This document shows positions 1 through 9,809 of a DNA stretch of 49,301 nt, one piece after another. Each line of letters opens with the position of its first letter. The stretch's first letter is position 1. The stretch spans positions 1 to 49,301 of the forward strand of contig JAUIIG010000022.1 of NCBI GenBank assembly GCA_030431875.1, in the 5' to 3' direction. The notes below the pieces were generated by a model, which saw only the letters and a program-made list of their open reading frames with translations, did not search any database and was not told the DNA's origin. Origin of the DNA: Alphaproteobacteria bacterium. GTDB lineage: Bacteria > Pseudomonadota > Alphaproteobacteria > Sphingomonadales > Sphingomonadaceae. A program made the translations under genes and the position numbers.

Positions 1-72
1 CGAACCCTCGATACGGGGTTACCGTATACACACTTTCCAGGCGTGCGCCTTCGACCACTCGGCCACCGCTCC
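1..72 (-). tRNA. tRNA-Ser (anticodon GGA), 3' end outside window
   Basis: Read on the minus strand, the segment begins GGAGCGGTGGCCGAGTGG, the 5' acceptor and D-arm of a class II serine tRNA. An anticodon loop CTGGAAA follows, with GGA at 36-38, then the long variable arm typical of tRNA-Ser and the start of the T arm (GGTTCG). The 3' acceptor strand lies left of the window. It decodes UCC and UCU. Confidence 0.93.
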
Positions 73-190
73 GCATGCCAATTGTCCGTGCTACCGCTTC
101 GCTGCTTGAGCACGGTGGTCTGGCAGAGCGGCGCGTCTAGCCAAGGTGCCTGCTGATGACAAGCACTCGTGCCATGCCTATTGCACTTGC

Positions 191-595
191 ATGACCAGGA
201 CTATCGGGCTGGCCCCGTCGATCGCCGAGATGGAAGAGATGGCGCAGGCTGCTTTCGGGCGGATTCCTGCGGGTTTCGCTGAGCACCTCGGCGCGGTGGT
301 GATCGCGGTGGAGGACTTCGCCGATGACGAATTGCTGGCCGAAATGGAGATCGAAAATCCGTTCGAGCTTACCGGCGTCTACGAAGGCCTGCCCATGACA
401 GAGCGCTCGATCGAGCATTCGGGCACCATGCCAGACCGGATTCGCCTGTTCCGCCTGCCCATCCTGCTCGAATGGTGCGAGCGCGGCGACGAGACGCTGG
501 AGCATCTTGTCGGTCACGTGCTGGTGCATGAAATCGGCCATCATTTCGGGCTTTCGGATGAGGACATGCACGCGCTGGAGGAACAGGTCCTCTAG
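191..595 (+). CDS. Zincin-like metallopeptidase family protein
   Basis: A soluble protein of 134 residues. Near the C-terminus it has the motif HEIGHHFGLSDEDM, the HExxHxxGxxD zinc signature of the small Zincin_1 (DUF1025) family. Two histidines and the aspartate would bind zinc and the glutamate would be the catalytic base. Its size matches the family (about 130 residues). An in-frame ATG at 146 exists, but the residues it adds (a Cys/His-rich run) do not look like family sequence, so the ATG at 191 is preferred. No strong ribosome binding site is seen at either. The cyclophilin gene starts 37 bases downstream. Substrate unknown. Confidence 0.82.
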   Translation: MTRTIGLAPSIAEMEEMAQAAFGRIPAGFAEHLGAVVIAVEDFADDELLAEMEIENPFELTGVYEGLPMTERSIEHSGTMPDRIRLFRLPILLEWCERGDETLEHLVGHVLVHEIGHHFGLSDEDMHALEEQVL

Positions 596-632
596 CGCTT
601 GCCAATTGCCCTCGCGGTGGCAGGATGCGGGC

Positions 633-1568
633 ATGAAGAAACTCCTGGCACTTGCCGCCGTCACCCTCACCGCCCCTGCCTTGGCGCAGGAGGACGAGGC
701 ACCCGTCACCCCCTCCTCGGTCGTCGCTGCCGCCAGCGCGGAGGAATGGCTCGCCATTGCGCCCGAAGACCTGCTGGTGATGGAACTGGCCCCCGACGCG
801 CGCGGCAACCCGCGCTCCGTGGTGATCCAGCTGATGCCGCCGCCGTTCAGCCAGCCGTGGGTGGAGAACATCCGCTTGCTCGCCCGCGCCCATTGGTGGG
901 ACGGGACCTCGGTCAACCGGGTGCAAGATAACTACGTCACCCAGTGGGGTGATGTGACCGAGGCGAAGTCGCTGCCTGAGGGGGTAGTGTCACCGGCAAG
1001 CGAATACGTTGTTCGCTCTTGGTGCGATGGGCATATTTGTCCGCCTCTCGCGCCAGTTGGCGATATGCAAAGATATCTGACGTCTGAGTACGGAAGGAAT
1101 TCCTTTCTAGAAGGCTGGCCAGTAGGTCATTTTGATAGACGCCAGGAAGTATGGCCCATCCACTGCTACGGCTATGTCGGTGTCGGGCGAGGGTACGCGC
1201 CAGACACCGGAACCGGGGCGGACCTCTACACCATCATCGGCCAGCCGCAGCGGCACATGGACCGCAACCTCGCGGTCGTGGGCCGGATCATCGAGGGGAT
1301 GGAGCATATGTCCAGCCTGCCGCGCGGGCATGGTGACCTTGGCTTCTATACCGACGATGAAGCGCACCTGCGGGTACCAATCCTCTCGGTCAGGTTGGCC
1401 AGTGAAATGGATGACGCTCCTTCCTTCGAATATCTCGACACCGCCAGCGAGAGTTTCGCCGCCTATGTCGCAGTGCGTGCCAACCGAAACGATGCCTTTT
1501 ACACCGTGCCCGCAGGCGGGGTGGACGTGTGCAGCGTGCAGGTGCCGGTGCGCCGCGTCAGCGAATGA
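633..1568 (+). CDS. Periplasmic cyclophilin-type peptidylprolyl isomerase
   Basis: A protein of 311 residues. MKKLLALAAVTLTAPALAQ is a clear signal peptide, so it acts in the periplasm, where it should isomerise prolyl bonds during folding of exported proteins. Cyclophilin-like motifs are VVIQLMPPPFSQPWVENI (strand 1), WWDGTSVNRVQDNYVTQWGD (the conserved hydrophobic-pocket segment) and HCYGYVGVGRGYAPDTGTGADLY. The start at 633 is chosen because it begins the signal peptide; the open frame extends upstream without protein-like sequence. The stop overlaps the next gene by ATGA, implying translational coupling. Bases from about 980 to 1150 have noticeably different codon use from the rest (see findings). 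Confidence 0.86.
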   Translation: MKKLLALAAVTLTAPALAQEDEAPVTPSSVVAAASAEEWLAIAPEDLLVMELAPDARGNPRSVVIQLMPPPFSQPWVENIRLLARAHWWDGTSVNRVQDNYVTQWGDVTEAKSLPEGVVSPASEYVVRSWCDGHICPPLAPVGDMQRYLTSEYGRNSFLEGWPVGHFDRRQEVWPIHCYGYVGVGRGYAPDTGTGADLYTIIGQPQRHMDRNLAVVGRIIEGMEHMSSLPRGHGDLGFYTDDEAHLRVPILSVRLASEMDDAPSFEYLDTASESFAAYVAVRANRNDAFYTVPAGGVDVCSVQVPVRRVSE

Positions 1569-1879
1569 CCGAAGTCAGCTTCACCGCCCCGCTGCTCGGC
1601 TGGACGGGTAGCGAGAACATGCTCGCGACCTATTGCGAGCTGCCCGAGACTGTCGGCAAGCAGGTTGCCGATCACGAGATCCACCAGCGCATCCTCACCG
1701 GCAAGCGGCGCGGGTTCGGCTCGGTCAAGGTCGAGGCGACGATTGGCGGCAGCACCTGGTCGACGAGCCTGTTCAAGCAGAAGTCGGGCGTGTGGTTCCT
1801 GCCGGTCAAGGCTGCAGTCCGCCGGGCCGAGGGGCTGGAGGAAGGCGACGAGGTAACTGCGAACATGGTCTTGCTGTGA
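1565..1879 (+). CDS. DUF1905 domain protein, first of a tandem pair
   Basis: A small protein of 104 residues. It contains KRRGFGSVKVEATIGGSTWSTSLF and WFLPVKAAVRRAEGLEEGDEV, the characteristic beta-barrel core of DUF1905, whose biochemical function is not known. The ATG overlaps the cyclophilin stop by four bases, and the stop overlaps the GTG of the next gene, so three genes are read as one translationally coupled unit. It shares RGFGSVKV and LPVKAAVR with its downstream neighbour and is clearly its paralogue. Confidence 0.85.
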   Translation: MTEVSFTAPLLGWTGSENMLATYCELPETVGKQVADHEIHQRILTGKRRGFGSVKVEATIGGSTWSTSLFKQKSGVWFLPVKAAVRRAEGLEEGDEVTANMVLL

Positions 1880-2202
1880 GCGATACCCTCTCCTTCACCT
1901 CTACCCTCTGGCGCTGGTCGAGTGACGGCTCGCCAGCGGGCGGGTGGTTCTTCCTCACCATCGATGGCGAGGCGGGGGAAGCGATTGCCGCGCATGAGGC
2001 CATGCGGCGGATGGAGCTTGGCCGGGGACGCGGGTTCGGTTCGGTCAAGGTGCGCGCCTCCATTGGCGGGAGTGAATGGGCGACCTCGGTATTTCCCAGC
2101 AAGGATCGCGGCGGATACCTGCTTCCGGTGAAGGCGGCGGTGCGCAAGGTCGAGGTGCTGGCGGAGGGGGACGAGGTCGAAGCCGCGCTGGAGCTGCTCT
2201 AG
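1876..2202 (+). CDS. DUF1905 domain protein, second of a tandem pair
   Basis: Starts at GTG 1876, overlapping the previous stop as GTGA. The product has 108 residues and begins MSDTLSFTSTLWRW. The core GRGFGSVKVRASIGGSEWATS and LLPVKAAVRKVEVLAEGDEV repeats the upstream protein nearly motif for motif, so the pair arose by duplication. The N-terminal halves differ more (TLWRWSSDGSPAGGWFFLTI here). Function unknown. The gene is convergent with the (p)ppGpp synthetase, with 21 bases between stops. Confidence 0.85.
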   Translation: MSDTLSFTSTLWRWSSDGSPAGGWFFLTIDGEAGEAIAAHEAMRRMELGRGRGFGSVKVRASIGGSEWATSVFPSKDRGGYLLPVKAAVRKVEVLAEGDEVEAALELL

Positions 2203-2223
2203 CCAGCCAGCAGTAGGAATGCC

Positions 2224-4305
<2,082 letters not shown>

Positions 4306-4529
4306 CACTTGCAAATGTGCGGTGCAGCAGGCCATTCGGCAAGGAGAAAACGCGTCGCAGTTGCAAGCAATGCAAGTTGAACAAATACATGCGCTATTCG
4401 GGTCACAGGGGGTGTGCGAAATCTCCGGCGGCAGGGCTGTGGACGCAAGGTGCATGGGACCGACTGTGGGCGGGCCCGATTGCTGTAGGAAAGGGATAAC
4501 GCACTGCGCGAAAACAGGCTTTTGCCAGC
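4306..4529. other. Gap upstream of the rsh gene
   Basis: 224 bases between the start of the (p)ppGpp synthetase and the stop of the small membrane protein. It presumably carries the rsh promoter and leader. ACTTGCA at 4307-4313 and TGCAAGT at 4371-4377 form an inverted pair, and TGCAAG recurs just before. I see no coding potential and cannot fix -35/-10 boxes. Confidence 0.4.
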
Positions 4530-4874
4530 TTAGCCGGCTCTCCGTCGCCGCAACATAAGCCACACCGAAGAAGCCAGCGCCGCAGCAATCAGGGCGCTAT
4601 TTGCCGTGCTCATGTGGCTCGCAAGCGAAAGGTCCCCCTCAACGAGTGCGGACCGCACCCGGATCGCCAGCCAGAAATAGCCCCCGACGAAAACTGCAAA
4701 AGCGACCACGAACAGCGCCGCGGCGAGCGTGCCGAATTTTCGCAGCAAATAGCGCGACAGGCTGAAGGTACCGGCCAGGATCACAATCCACATGGCCACG
4801 TAGAGCCACGTTTCCGGATATCCCAACAGCCAGATCACGTGCTGGGCCCATGCCGACCCTGACGCCAGCAACAT
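4530..4874 (-). CDS. Small three-segment membrane protein
   Basis: An unrecognised protein of 114 residues. Hydrophobic segments lie at roughly 21-39, 50-70 and 91-108, and it ends in an arginine cluster (RRRRAG) that should be cytoplasmic. The ATG at 4874 is five bases after the stop of the upstream M1 peptidase on the same strand, so the two genes are probably co-transcribed. The open frame extends upstream to 5111, but that part is arginine-rich shadow of the peptidase gene. No function can be assigned. Confidence 0.7.
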   Translation of the reverse strand: MLLASGSAWAQHVIWLLGYPETWLYVAMWIVILAGTFSLSRYLLRKFGTLAAALFVVAFAVFVGGYFWLAIRVRSALVEGDLSLASHMSTANSALIAAALASSVWLMLRRRRAG

Positions 4875-4879
4875 GGCTA

Positions 4880-6802
4880 CTACTCCGCCTCGTACCCCAC
4901 GATCTCGTCCACGTTGCCACGGGTCATCGAGTGGTAGCGGCCGCGCGTGGCTTCGTAGATGCGGGTTGCCAGCGGACGACCCCAGCCGCCGGTGTCCCAC
5001 ATGGCGCGGAACAGCGGGGCGACGAACTTGTTGCGGCCTACCTCGGCAAGGAACGCCTCGGCCTGCGGCACGGCCGGTTCGTATTCGTTGCGCAGCGCCA
5101 TCTGCAGCCACAGGAACAGCACCTCGTTGTTGCCGTTGCCCGACAGTGCGAGGCTCTCGTTGAGGCGGGTGAGCTGCTCATCGCTCATCGTCTCCGGCAG
5201 TTCGCGCAGGAAGCGCTGCTGCTCGGCGCCGGTCCAGCCGGTCCATGTGCCGGCCATCGGCAGGGTGCCGTCTGCCGCATAGGCAGCGGCGGCCTCGTCC
5301 ACGGCGGCGAAGGCTGCCGGATCGGGTGCCACGGCATTTTCGGGCAGGCCGGTGCCATAGACCCATTCGTCCAGCATCAGCGCCTCTTCCAGCTCCGCGT
5401 CACCATCCACCAGGTGCTCGCGCAGTTCGGCGAGGAACATCTCGCTGGTGGCGGGCTGGAAGGCGTGGCGGTCGAACCAGCCGCGCATGAACTCGTCGAA
5501 CCGCTCGCGGCCGACGATGGTCTCGACAGTGCGCAGGAAGACCGTGCCCTTGTCGTAGATCGCCTCGCCCACGGTATCGAAGGGGCTGATGCCTTCGGGC
5601 GTGCGCATCGAGGTGTTGGGATTGTCCGCGCCGTTCTCCTCCACGGCCTCGACAAGGCTGGCATAGCTGAGAGCATATTCCTGCTCGGCACGCGCTTCAC
5701 CGAAGACGGCTTCGGAAATGCGGCTTTCGAAGTAGGAGGTTACGCCTTCGTTCAACCAGCCATCGCGCCAGCTGGAATAGGTGACGAGGTTGCCCGACCA
5801 GCTGTGCGCCAGTTCATGCGCGACGAGGCCGGTGTTGGACCGGTCACCGGCGATGAAGGTCGGCGTCAGGAAGGTCATGACCGGGTTTTCCATACCGCCA
5901 TAGGGAAAGGACGGAGGCAGCACGATCATGTCGTAGCGGCCCCACTGGTAGGGACCGTAGATCGCTTCCGCGGCGTCGATCATGGCTTCGGTGTCGATCA
6001 GTTCGGCGGCGGCTTCTTCCAGCACGGCGGGTTCGGCCCAGACGCCCGAACGCGGGCCCAGCTCGGCGAAGTCGATGTCACCGGCAGCGAGCGCGATCAG
6101 GTAGGGCGGCACCGAATTGTCCATGACGAATTCGAAGGCGCGCATGTTCTCGCCCACGTCTTCCGGCTCGCCCCGGCTGATGCCGCTCATGACCACGTCC
6201 AGCGGCTTGGGTGCGGTGATGCGCGCTTCCCAGGTCTGGCGGATGCCGGGGCTGTCCTGCGTCGGGATCCAGGTGCGGTTGAGGATCGCCTGGCCCTGGC
6301 TGAAGACGAAGGGATATTCGCCGCCGGCGGTCTGCTGCGGATCGAGCCATTGCAGCGCCTCGGCATCGGGGCCGCTGGCATAGGTGATGACGACCTGCTG
6401 CAGGGCGGGGCCGGTCAGCTCGCCCAGCTGGACGGTGATCGGCTCGCCCTTCTCGCCTTCGCTTTCGCCGATGGTGAATTCAAGGTCGTTGCCCAGTCCG
6501 TCGGTAATGCCGCCGATCACCAGCCCGTTGGAATCGAGCACGATCTCCTCGACGCCGTCAGCCGCCTGCACGTCGAGCGTGGCCGTGCCGTCGACCCGGC
6601 GCCCTTCGAAGTCGAGCACTAGGTCCAGCGCCACGTGGGTGACGCGGGCCTCGGTCGGGCGGGCATAGGTAAATTCGTCGAAGGCCTGCTCGCTGGTGAG
6701 GATCGGGGCGACGACGCGCTCTTGTTCGGGCAGGTCGCCGTTGCAGGCAGAAAGCGTGGCGCTCAGGGCCAGGACGGCAGCAAAAGGTGCGGCAAGACGC
6801 AT
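4880..6802 (-). CDS. M1 family metallopeptidase, lipoprotein
   Basis: A predicted zinc aminopeptidase of 640 residues, secreted and lipidated: the signal peptide ends in LSAC, giving a lipid-modified Cys20. It has GGMEN (302-306, substrate binding), HELAH (329-333) and NEGVT with Glu352, i.e. HExxH-18-E, the complete M1 zinc site. YGPYQWGRYDMIVLPPSFPYGGMENP is typical of the leukotriene A4 hydrolase-like branch. GGAG lies about 7 bases before the ATG at 6802, which also begins the signal peptide, so the longer frame to 6889 is rejected. It likely trims peptides in the periplasm or at the outer membrane. Confidence 0.93.
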   Translation of the reverse strand: MRLAAPFAAVLALSATLSACNGDLPEQERVVAPILTSEQAFDEFTYARPTEARVTHVALDLVLDFEGRRVDGTATLDVQAADGVEEIVLDSNGLVIGGITDGLGNDLEFTIGESEGEKGEPITVQLGELTGPALQQVVITYASGPDAEALQWLDPQQTAGGEYPFVFSQGQAILNRTWIPTQDSPGIRQTWEARITAPKPLDVVMSGISRGEPEDVGENMRAFEFVMDNSVPPYLIALAAGDIDFAELGPRSGVWAEPAVLEEAAAELIDTEAMIDAAEAIYGPYQWGRYDMIVLPPSFPYGGMENPVMTFLTPTFIAGDRSNTGLVAHELAHSWSGNLVTYSSWRDGWLNEGVTSYFESRISEAVFGEARAEQEYALSYASLVEAVEENGADNPNTSMRTPEGISPFDTVGEAIYDKGTVFLRTVETIVGRERFDEFMRGWFDRHAFQPATSEMFLAELREHLVDGDAELEEALMLDEWVYGTGLPENAVAPDPAAFAAVDEAAAAYAADGTLPMAGTWTGWTGAEQQRFLRELPETMSDEQLTRLNESLALSGNGNNEVLFLWLQMALRNEYEPAVPQAEAFLAEVGRNKFVAPLFRAMWDTGGWGRPLATRIYEATRGRYHSMTRGNVDEIVGYEAE

Positions 6803-6973
6803 GGAAACTCCGGGGGGATGTAATTGGTATCGGCGGCAACAATAGGTAGGCGAAGCGGCCCTGTCACCCTTCGATCCTGCCGGATTCAACGCTTGGTCGA
6901 TTGCCGTCGAATTTCAGCGCCTTGCGTGGTATGGGGAGGAACAACTGGCACACCCAGCCATGCAGGAGCCCTT

Positions 6974-7915
6974 ATGACCCGCCCTTCCCTCTTCGCACTC
7001 GGAGCCGCGCTTTGTGCCGCCATGGCCGTGCCCGCCGCGGCGCAGGACTATGTCGATCCCGACACGGTGGAGCGCGATGGCCGCGGCAATATCGTGGTGG
7101 AAGGCGAACGCCAGATCGACGGGCGGGAGGTCAACCGGCTGGGCCGCGACATCACCACCCGCCCCGGCAGCAGCCAGGAACCGCTGGCCCGCTTCCAGCG
7201 GCCGATCTGTCCGGGTGTCTGGGGCCTGTCGCCGGAGAACGCGCAGGTCGTGATCGACCGCATCTACGACAATGCCGAGCGCGCCGGGGTGGAGGTCAAC
7301 GAGGACCCCGAATGCGGGGCCAATGTCTGGGTGATCCTGGTCGACGATCCGCGCGAGACATTCCGGCAACTGCGCCGCGAAAGCGCCTTCCTGGTGGACG
7401 GGATGGATTATTGGCAGCGCAAGGCCGTGGCCGACCAGGAAGGCCCGGTGCTGGCCTGGAACGTGGTCGTGATCCGCAACGATGACGGCACGAGAGTCGC
7501 CCCGCCCAGCGAAACTGCCTTGGCCTTCGCTGAGACGCGCGCGCTCGACAGCTCGCCGCCGAACAACCCCACCACCGTGATGAGCCGCACGCGCAGCGCG
7601 GTGCAGCTGGAAATCGGCATGTCGGTGATGCTGGTGCAGCGTTCGGCCATTGCCGGGCTCGATGCCGTGGCCCTGGGTGACTATGCTACCATGCGCACAC
7701 TTGCCCGCACCGAACCGCCGACGCGCGAGAACGCCTATGACACGGTGCTGTCGCTGTTCGACGACGAGCTCAACTACACGCCGCCGGACCGCCTGACCGA
7801 CTTCGACCTAGCCTACCTGCAGAGCCTCTACACCAGCAACGAATTCCGCCCGAGCCGGCAGGCCCTGCGCAATGTCGACGAATTCATGGAACTGGAAGCG
7901 CGGCGGTCGGAGTAG
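6974..7915 (+). CDS. Hypothetical secreted protein
   Basis: A protein of 313 residues with a clear signal peptide (MTRPSLFALGAALCAAMAVPAAAQ). Preceded by AGGAG with good spacing. The mature part carries CPGVWGLSPENAQVVIDRIYDN with a second cysteine in EDPECGANVWVILVDD, which could form a disulphide. Similar proteins are, as far as I recall, frequent in sphingomonads without assigned function. No catalytic motif seen. Divergent from the M1 peptidase over a 171-base shared promoter region. Confidence 0.82.
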   Translation: MTRPSLFALGAALCAAMAVPAAAQDYVDPDTVERDGRGNIVVEGERQIDGREVNRLGRDITTRPGSSQEPLARFQRPICPGVWGLSPENAQVVIDRIYDNAERAGVEVNEDPECGANVWVILVDDPRETFRQLRRESAFLVDGMDYWQRKAVADQEGPVLAWNVVVIRNDDGTRVAPPSETALAFAETRALDSSPPNNPTTVMSRTRSAVQLEIGMSVMLVQRSAIAGLDAVALGDYATMRTLARTEPPTRENAYDTVLSLFDDELNYTPPDRLTDFDLAYLQSLYTSNEFRPSRQALRNVDEFMELEARRSE

Positions 7916-7985
7916 TTCTGCGGCGGATATCCGAAGCGCAAGGCTATTCGAGAACATTAAAAAATCAGTTCTTGCATCATCCCGC

Positions 7986-8021
7986 AAGAGGCCGGAATGT
8001 CAATGAGTTGACGAGCCTCTT
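7986..8021 (+). terminator. Hairpin with T-rich tail between two plus-strand genes
   Basis: AAGAGGC (7986-7992) pairs with GCCTCTT (8015-8021), and inside it GTCAA (7999-8003) pairs with TTGAC (8008-8012) around a TGAG loop; TTTAGTTT follows. It could terminate the upstream secreted-protein gene. It ends only 17 bases before the ATG at 8039, so it may instead modulate translation of that gene. Confidence 0.4.
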
Positions 8022-8038
8022 TAGTTTGCGAGGGTGGC

Positions 8039-8869
8039 ATGGACGAAAAGAAACCAGACAATGGCGAGAAGGCGAGCTCGCCAGCCAAACTGGACCGCAA
8101 AGAAGTCATTAGTATCGCTTGTGCGATTGTCGGAACGCTTTGCGCACTGGCCAGCGTCCCAAGCGCCATAGTGAGTTACGTCAACTCCGCGAATACGGAA
8201 GATGATGCTCAAAGAGCAGAACGGACCTTGCAGCAGGTCGAGTCCTTGGCCCAATCTTCTCAGCAGCAAGCGGAATCTATCAACGAACTTGCCGACTATA
8301 TTGCCGTCCTCACAGACGAGGCAACAGAACAGTCTGAGGCATCCGAAGCAAGCAGCGAAAGTTCCCAAAGGTCAGCCAGAGCCTCGGAATTGATGGCAGA
8401 GATTGCCCGCCAGCAGCTTGACCGACAAAGCAGCTCTGAAAGGAACCGGCAGGCGCGCGTGGAATTGCGCAGGTTGGGTGTCAACAACCTGCATCAGGTC
8501 GGCCAACAACCCTTGTATTTATCGATGTTTGTCGAAAACACCGGCCCAACACCCGCAATTCAGGCGCGAGTTTCACAGCATGCGGTCATCCTGCCATTGG
8601 GGTCACGCCCCCAGACAAGTGAACAATGTGTCGGCACCGACACCATCACAGTCGGTAATTTGAACAGCCTTGTAGAGACCGAAGTTGGGGGGATGACCCA
8701 GTGGACAAGTGAGAGGCTTAGCGAAGACCTGTCACAAGGCAACCGAGGTTTGTTCTTATATGGAGACGTTTGCTACCGCGATCAGAGCGGTGTTCGGCAT
8801 GCCTTGAGATATTGCGCCGCAGTCCACAAACCTTCAAATACTGATGGTTACGCTTGGACTTATTGCTAA
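8039..8869 (+). CDS. Single-pass membrane protein with long coiled coil, atypical composition
   Basis: An unrecognised protein of 276 residues. A charged cytoplasmic N-terminus (1-20) is followed by one membrane segment (about 22-46). A Gln/Ser/Glu-rich coiled coil (about 52-145; QQVESLAQSSQQQAESINEL) comes next, then a C-terminal beta-rich domain beginning LYLSMFVENTGPTPAIQARV and holding several cysteines near the end (GDVCYRD, RYCAAVH, TYC). The base composition is clearly less G+C-rich than neighbours and uses otherwise rare codons, suggesting recent acquisition. The C-terminal cysteines would fit an oxidising periplasm. No recognisable partner gene lies beside it. Confidence 0.7.
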   Translation: MDEKKPDNGEKASSPAKLDRKEVISIACAIVGTLCALASVPSAIVSYVNSANTEDDAQRAERTLQQVESLAQSSQQQAESINELADYIAVLTDEATEQSEASEASSESSQRSARASELMAEIARQQLDRQSSSERNRQARVELRRLGVNNLHQVGQQPLYLSMFVENTGPTPAIQARVSQHAVILPLGSRPQTSEQCVGTDTITVGNLNSLVETEVGGMTQWTSERLSEDLSQGNRGLFLYGDVCYRDQSGVRHALRYCAAVHKPSNTDGYAWTYC

Positions 8870-8905
8870 GGTAATACGAGTCGTGCCAGAGACGGCTGAG
8901 CACAA

Positions 8906-9772
8906 CTACCCCCAGGTAACCTCGGGCGGCAGGCTCATCAGGATGGCGTCGATATTGCCGCCGGTCTTCAGGCCGAACAGCGTGCCGCGGTCGTAGACGA
9001 GGTTGAACTCGACGTAGCGTCCGCGCCATTCCTTCTGCGCGGCTTTTTCTTCGTCGCTCCATTCCATACCCATGCGCTTGCGCACGATGGCGGGGAAGGC
9101 GTCGAGGAAGGCTTCGCCGACGTCCCTGGTAAAGGCAAAGTGGCGATCAAAGGTCGCGGTGTCCTCACATTCGAGGTGGTCGTAGAAGATCCCGCCAACG
9201 CCGCGCGCCACGTTGCGGTGGGGGATGAAGAAGTAGTCGTCCGCCCACTTCTTGAACTTCTCGTAATAGGTCGGGTTGTGCGCCGAACAGGCCGCGCGCA
9301 GGCGGGCATGGAAGGCGTCGGTATCCTCGGCATATTCGATCGGCGGGTTGAGGTCCGCCCCGCCGCCGAACCACGCCGCCTGGGTGGTCAGGAAACGGGT
9401 GTTCATGTGCACGGCGGGCACGTGCGGGTTGGCCATGTGTGCGACGAGGCTGATGCCGGTGGCGGTAAAGTCCGGGTTCTCCGGGCTGGCGCCGTTCACC
9501 TGTCCGGCGAATTTCTCGGAGAACTTGCCCGAGACGGTGGAAACGTTGACGCCGACCTTCTCGAACACCTTGCCCTTCATCACCCCGCGCACGCCGCCGC
9601 CGCCATCGCTGTCGGCCCCCTCGTTATCCAGGGTCTCGCGGTCCCAGGCGATATATTCGAAGGCAGCGTCAGACCCCGCCTCGCGCTCGATCGCCTCGAA
9701 CTCCGCGCAGATACGGTCACGCAGGCTTTCGAACCAGGTCCGGGCCTCTTTGCTCTGTTTGCTCCAATCCAT
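8906..9772 (-). CDS. hemF: Oxygen-dependent coproporphyrinogen III oxidase
   Basis: An enzyme of 288 residues. It oxidatively decarboxylates coproporphyrinogen III to protoporphyrinogen IX in haem synthesis, using O2. Family motifs are plain: GGGGVRGVMKGKVFEKVGVN, HMNTRF, WFGGGADLNP, FIPHRNVARGVGGIFYDHL and RGRYVEFNLVYDRGTLFGL near the end. Length matches the family (about 280-300). The ATG at 9772 starts the alignable MDWSKQSKEARTWF. It lies inside CCATGG, so its start codon overlaps a possible ATG (9771) of the divergent phosphoesterase gene. Confidence 0.95.
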   Translation of the reverse strand: MDWSKQSKEARTWFESLRDRICAEFEAIEREAGSDAAFEYIAWDRETLDNEGADSDGGGGVRGVMKGKVFEKVGVNVSTVSGKFSEKFAGQVNGASPENPDFTATGISLVAHMANPHVPAVHMNTRFLTTQAAWFGGGADLNPPIEYAEDTDAFHARLRAACSAHNPTYYEKFKKWADDYFFIPHRNVARGVGGIFYDHLECEDTATFDRHFAFTRDVGEAFLDAFPAIVRKRMGMEWSDEEKAAQKEWRGRYVEFNLVYDRGTLFGLKTGGNIDAILMSLPPEVTWG

Positions 9773-9809
9773 GGAAAGCGCTCTTGCCAAACCCGCGGGC
9801 AGGCGGCAA

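Noticed and set aside
1-190. Genomic island insertion at tRNA-Ser
   Set aside because: No integrase, repeat of the tRNA 3' end or foreign composition is seen beside it; the 3' end is outside the window.
137-926. Long minus-strand frames across the metallopeptidase and cyclophilin genes
   Set aside because: They are antisense to genes with clear zinc and cyclophilin motifs, rich in Arg/His/Pro, and match no family.
4850-6622. Plus-strand frame of 590 residues antisense to the M1 peptidase
   Set aside because: The opposite strand holds HExxH-18-E and a lipobox; this one has no motif and high Gly/Arg/His.
7986-8021. CRISPR or phage attachment site near the atypical gene at 8039
   Set aside because: Only one hairpin occurs, with no repeat-spacer pattern and no direct repeat on the other side of the gene.
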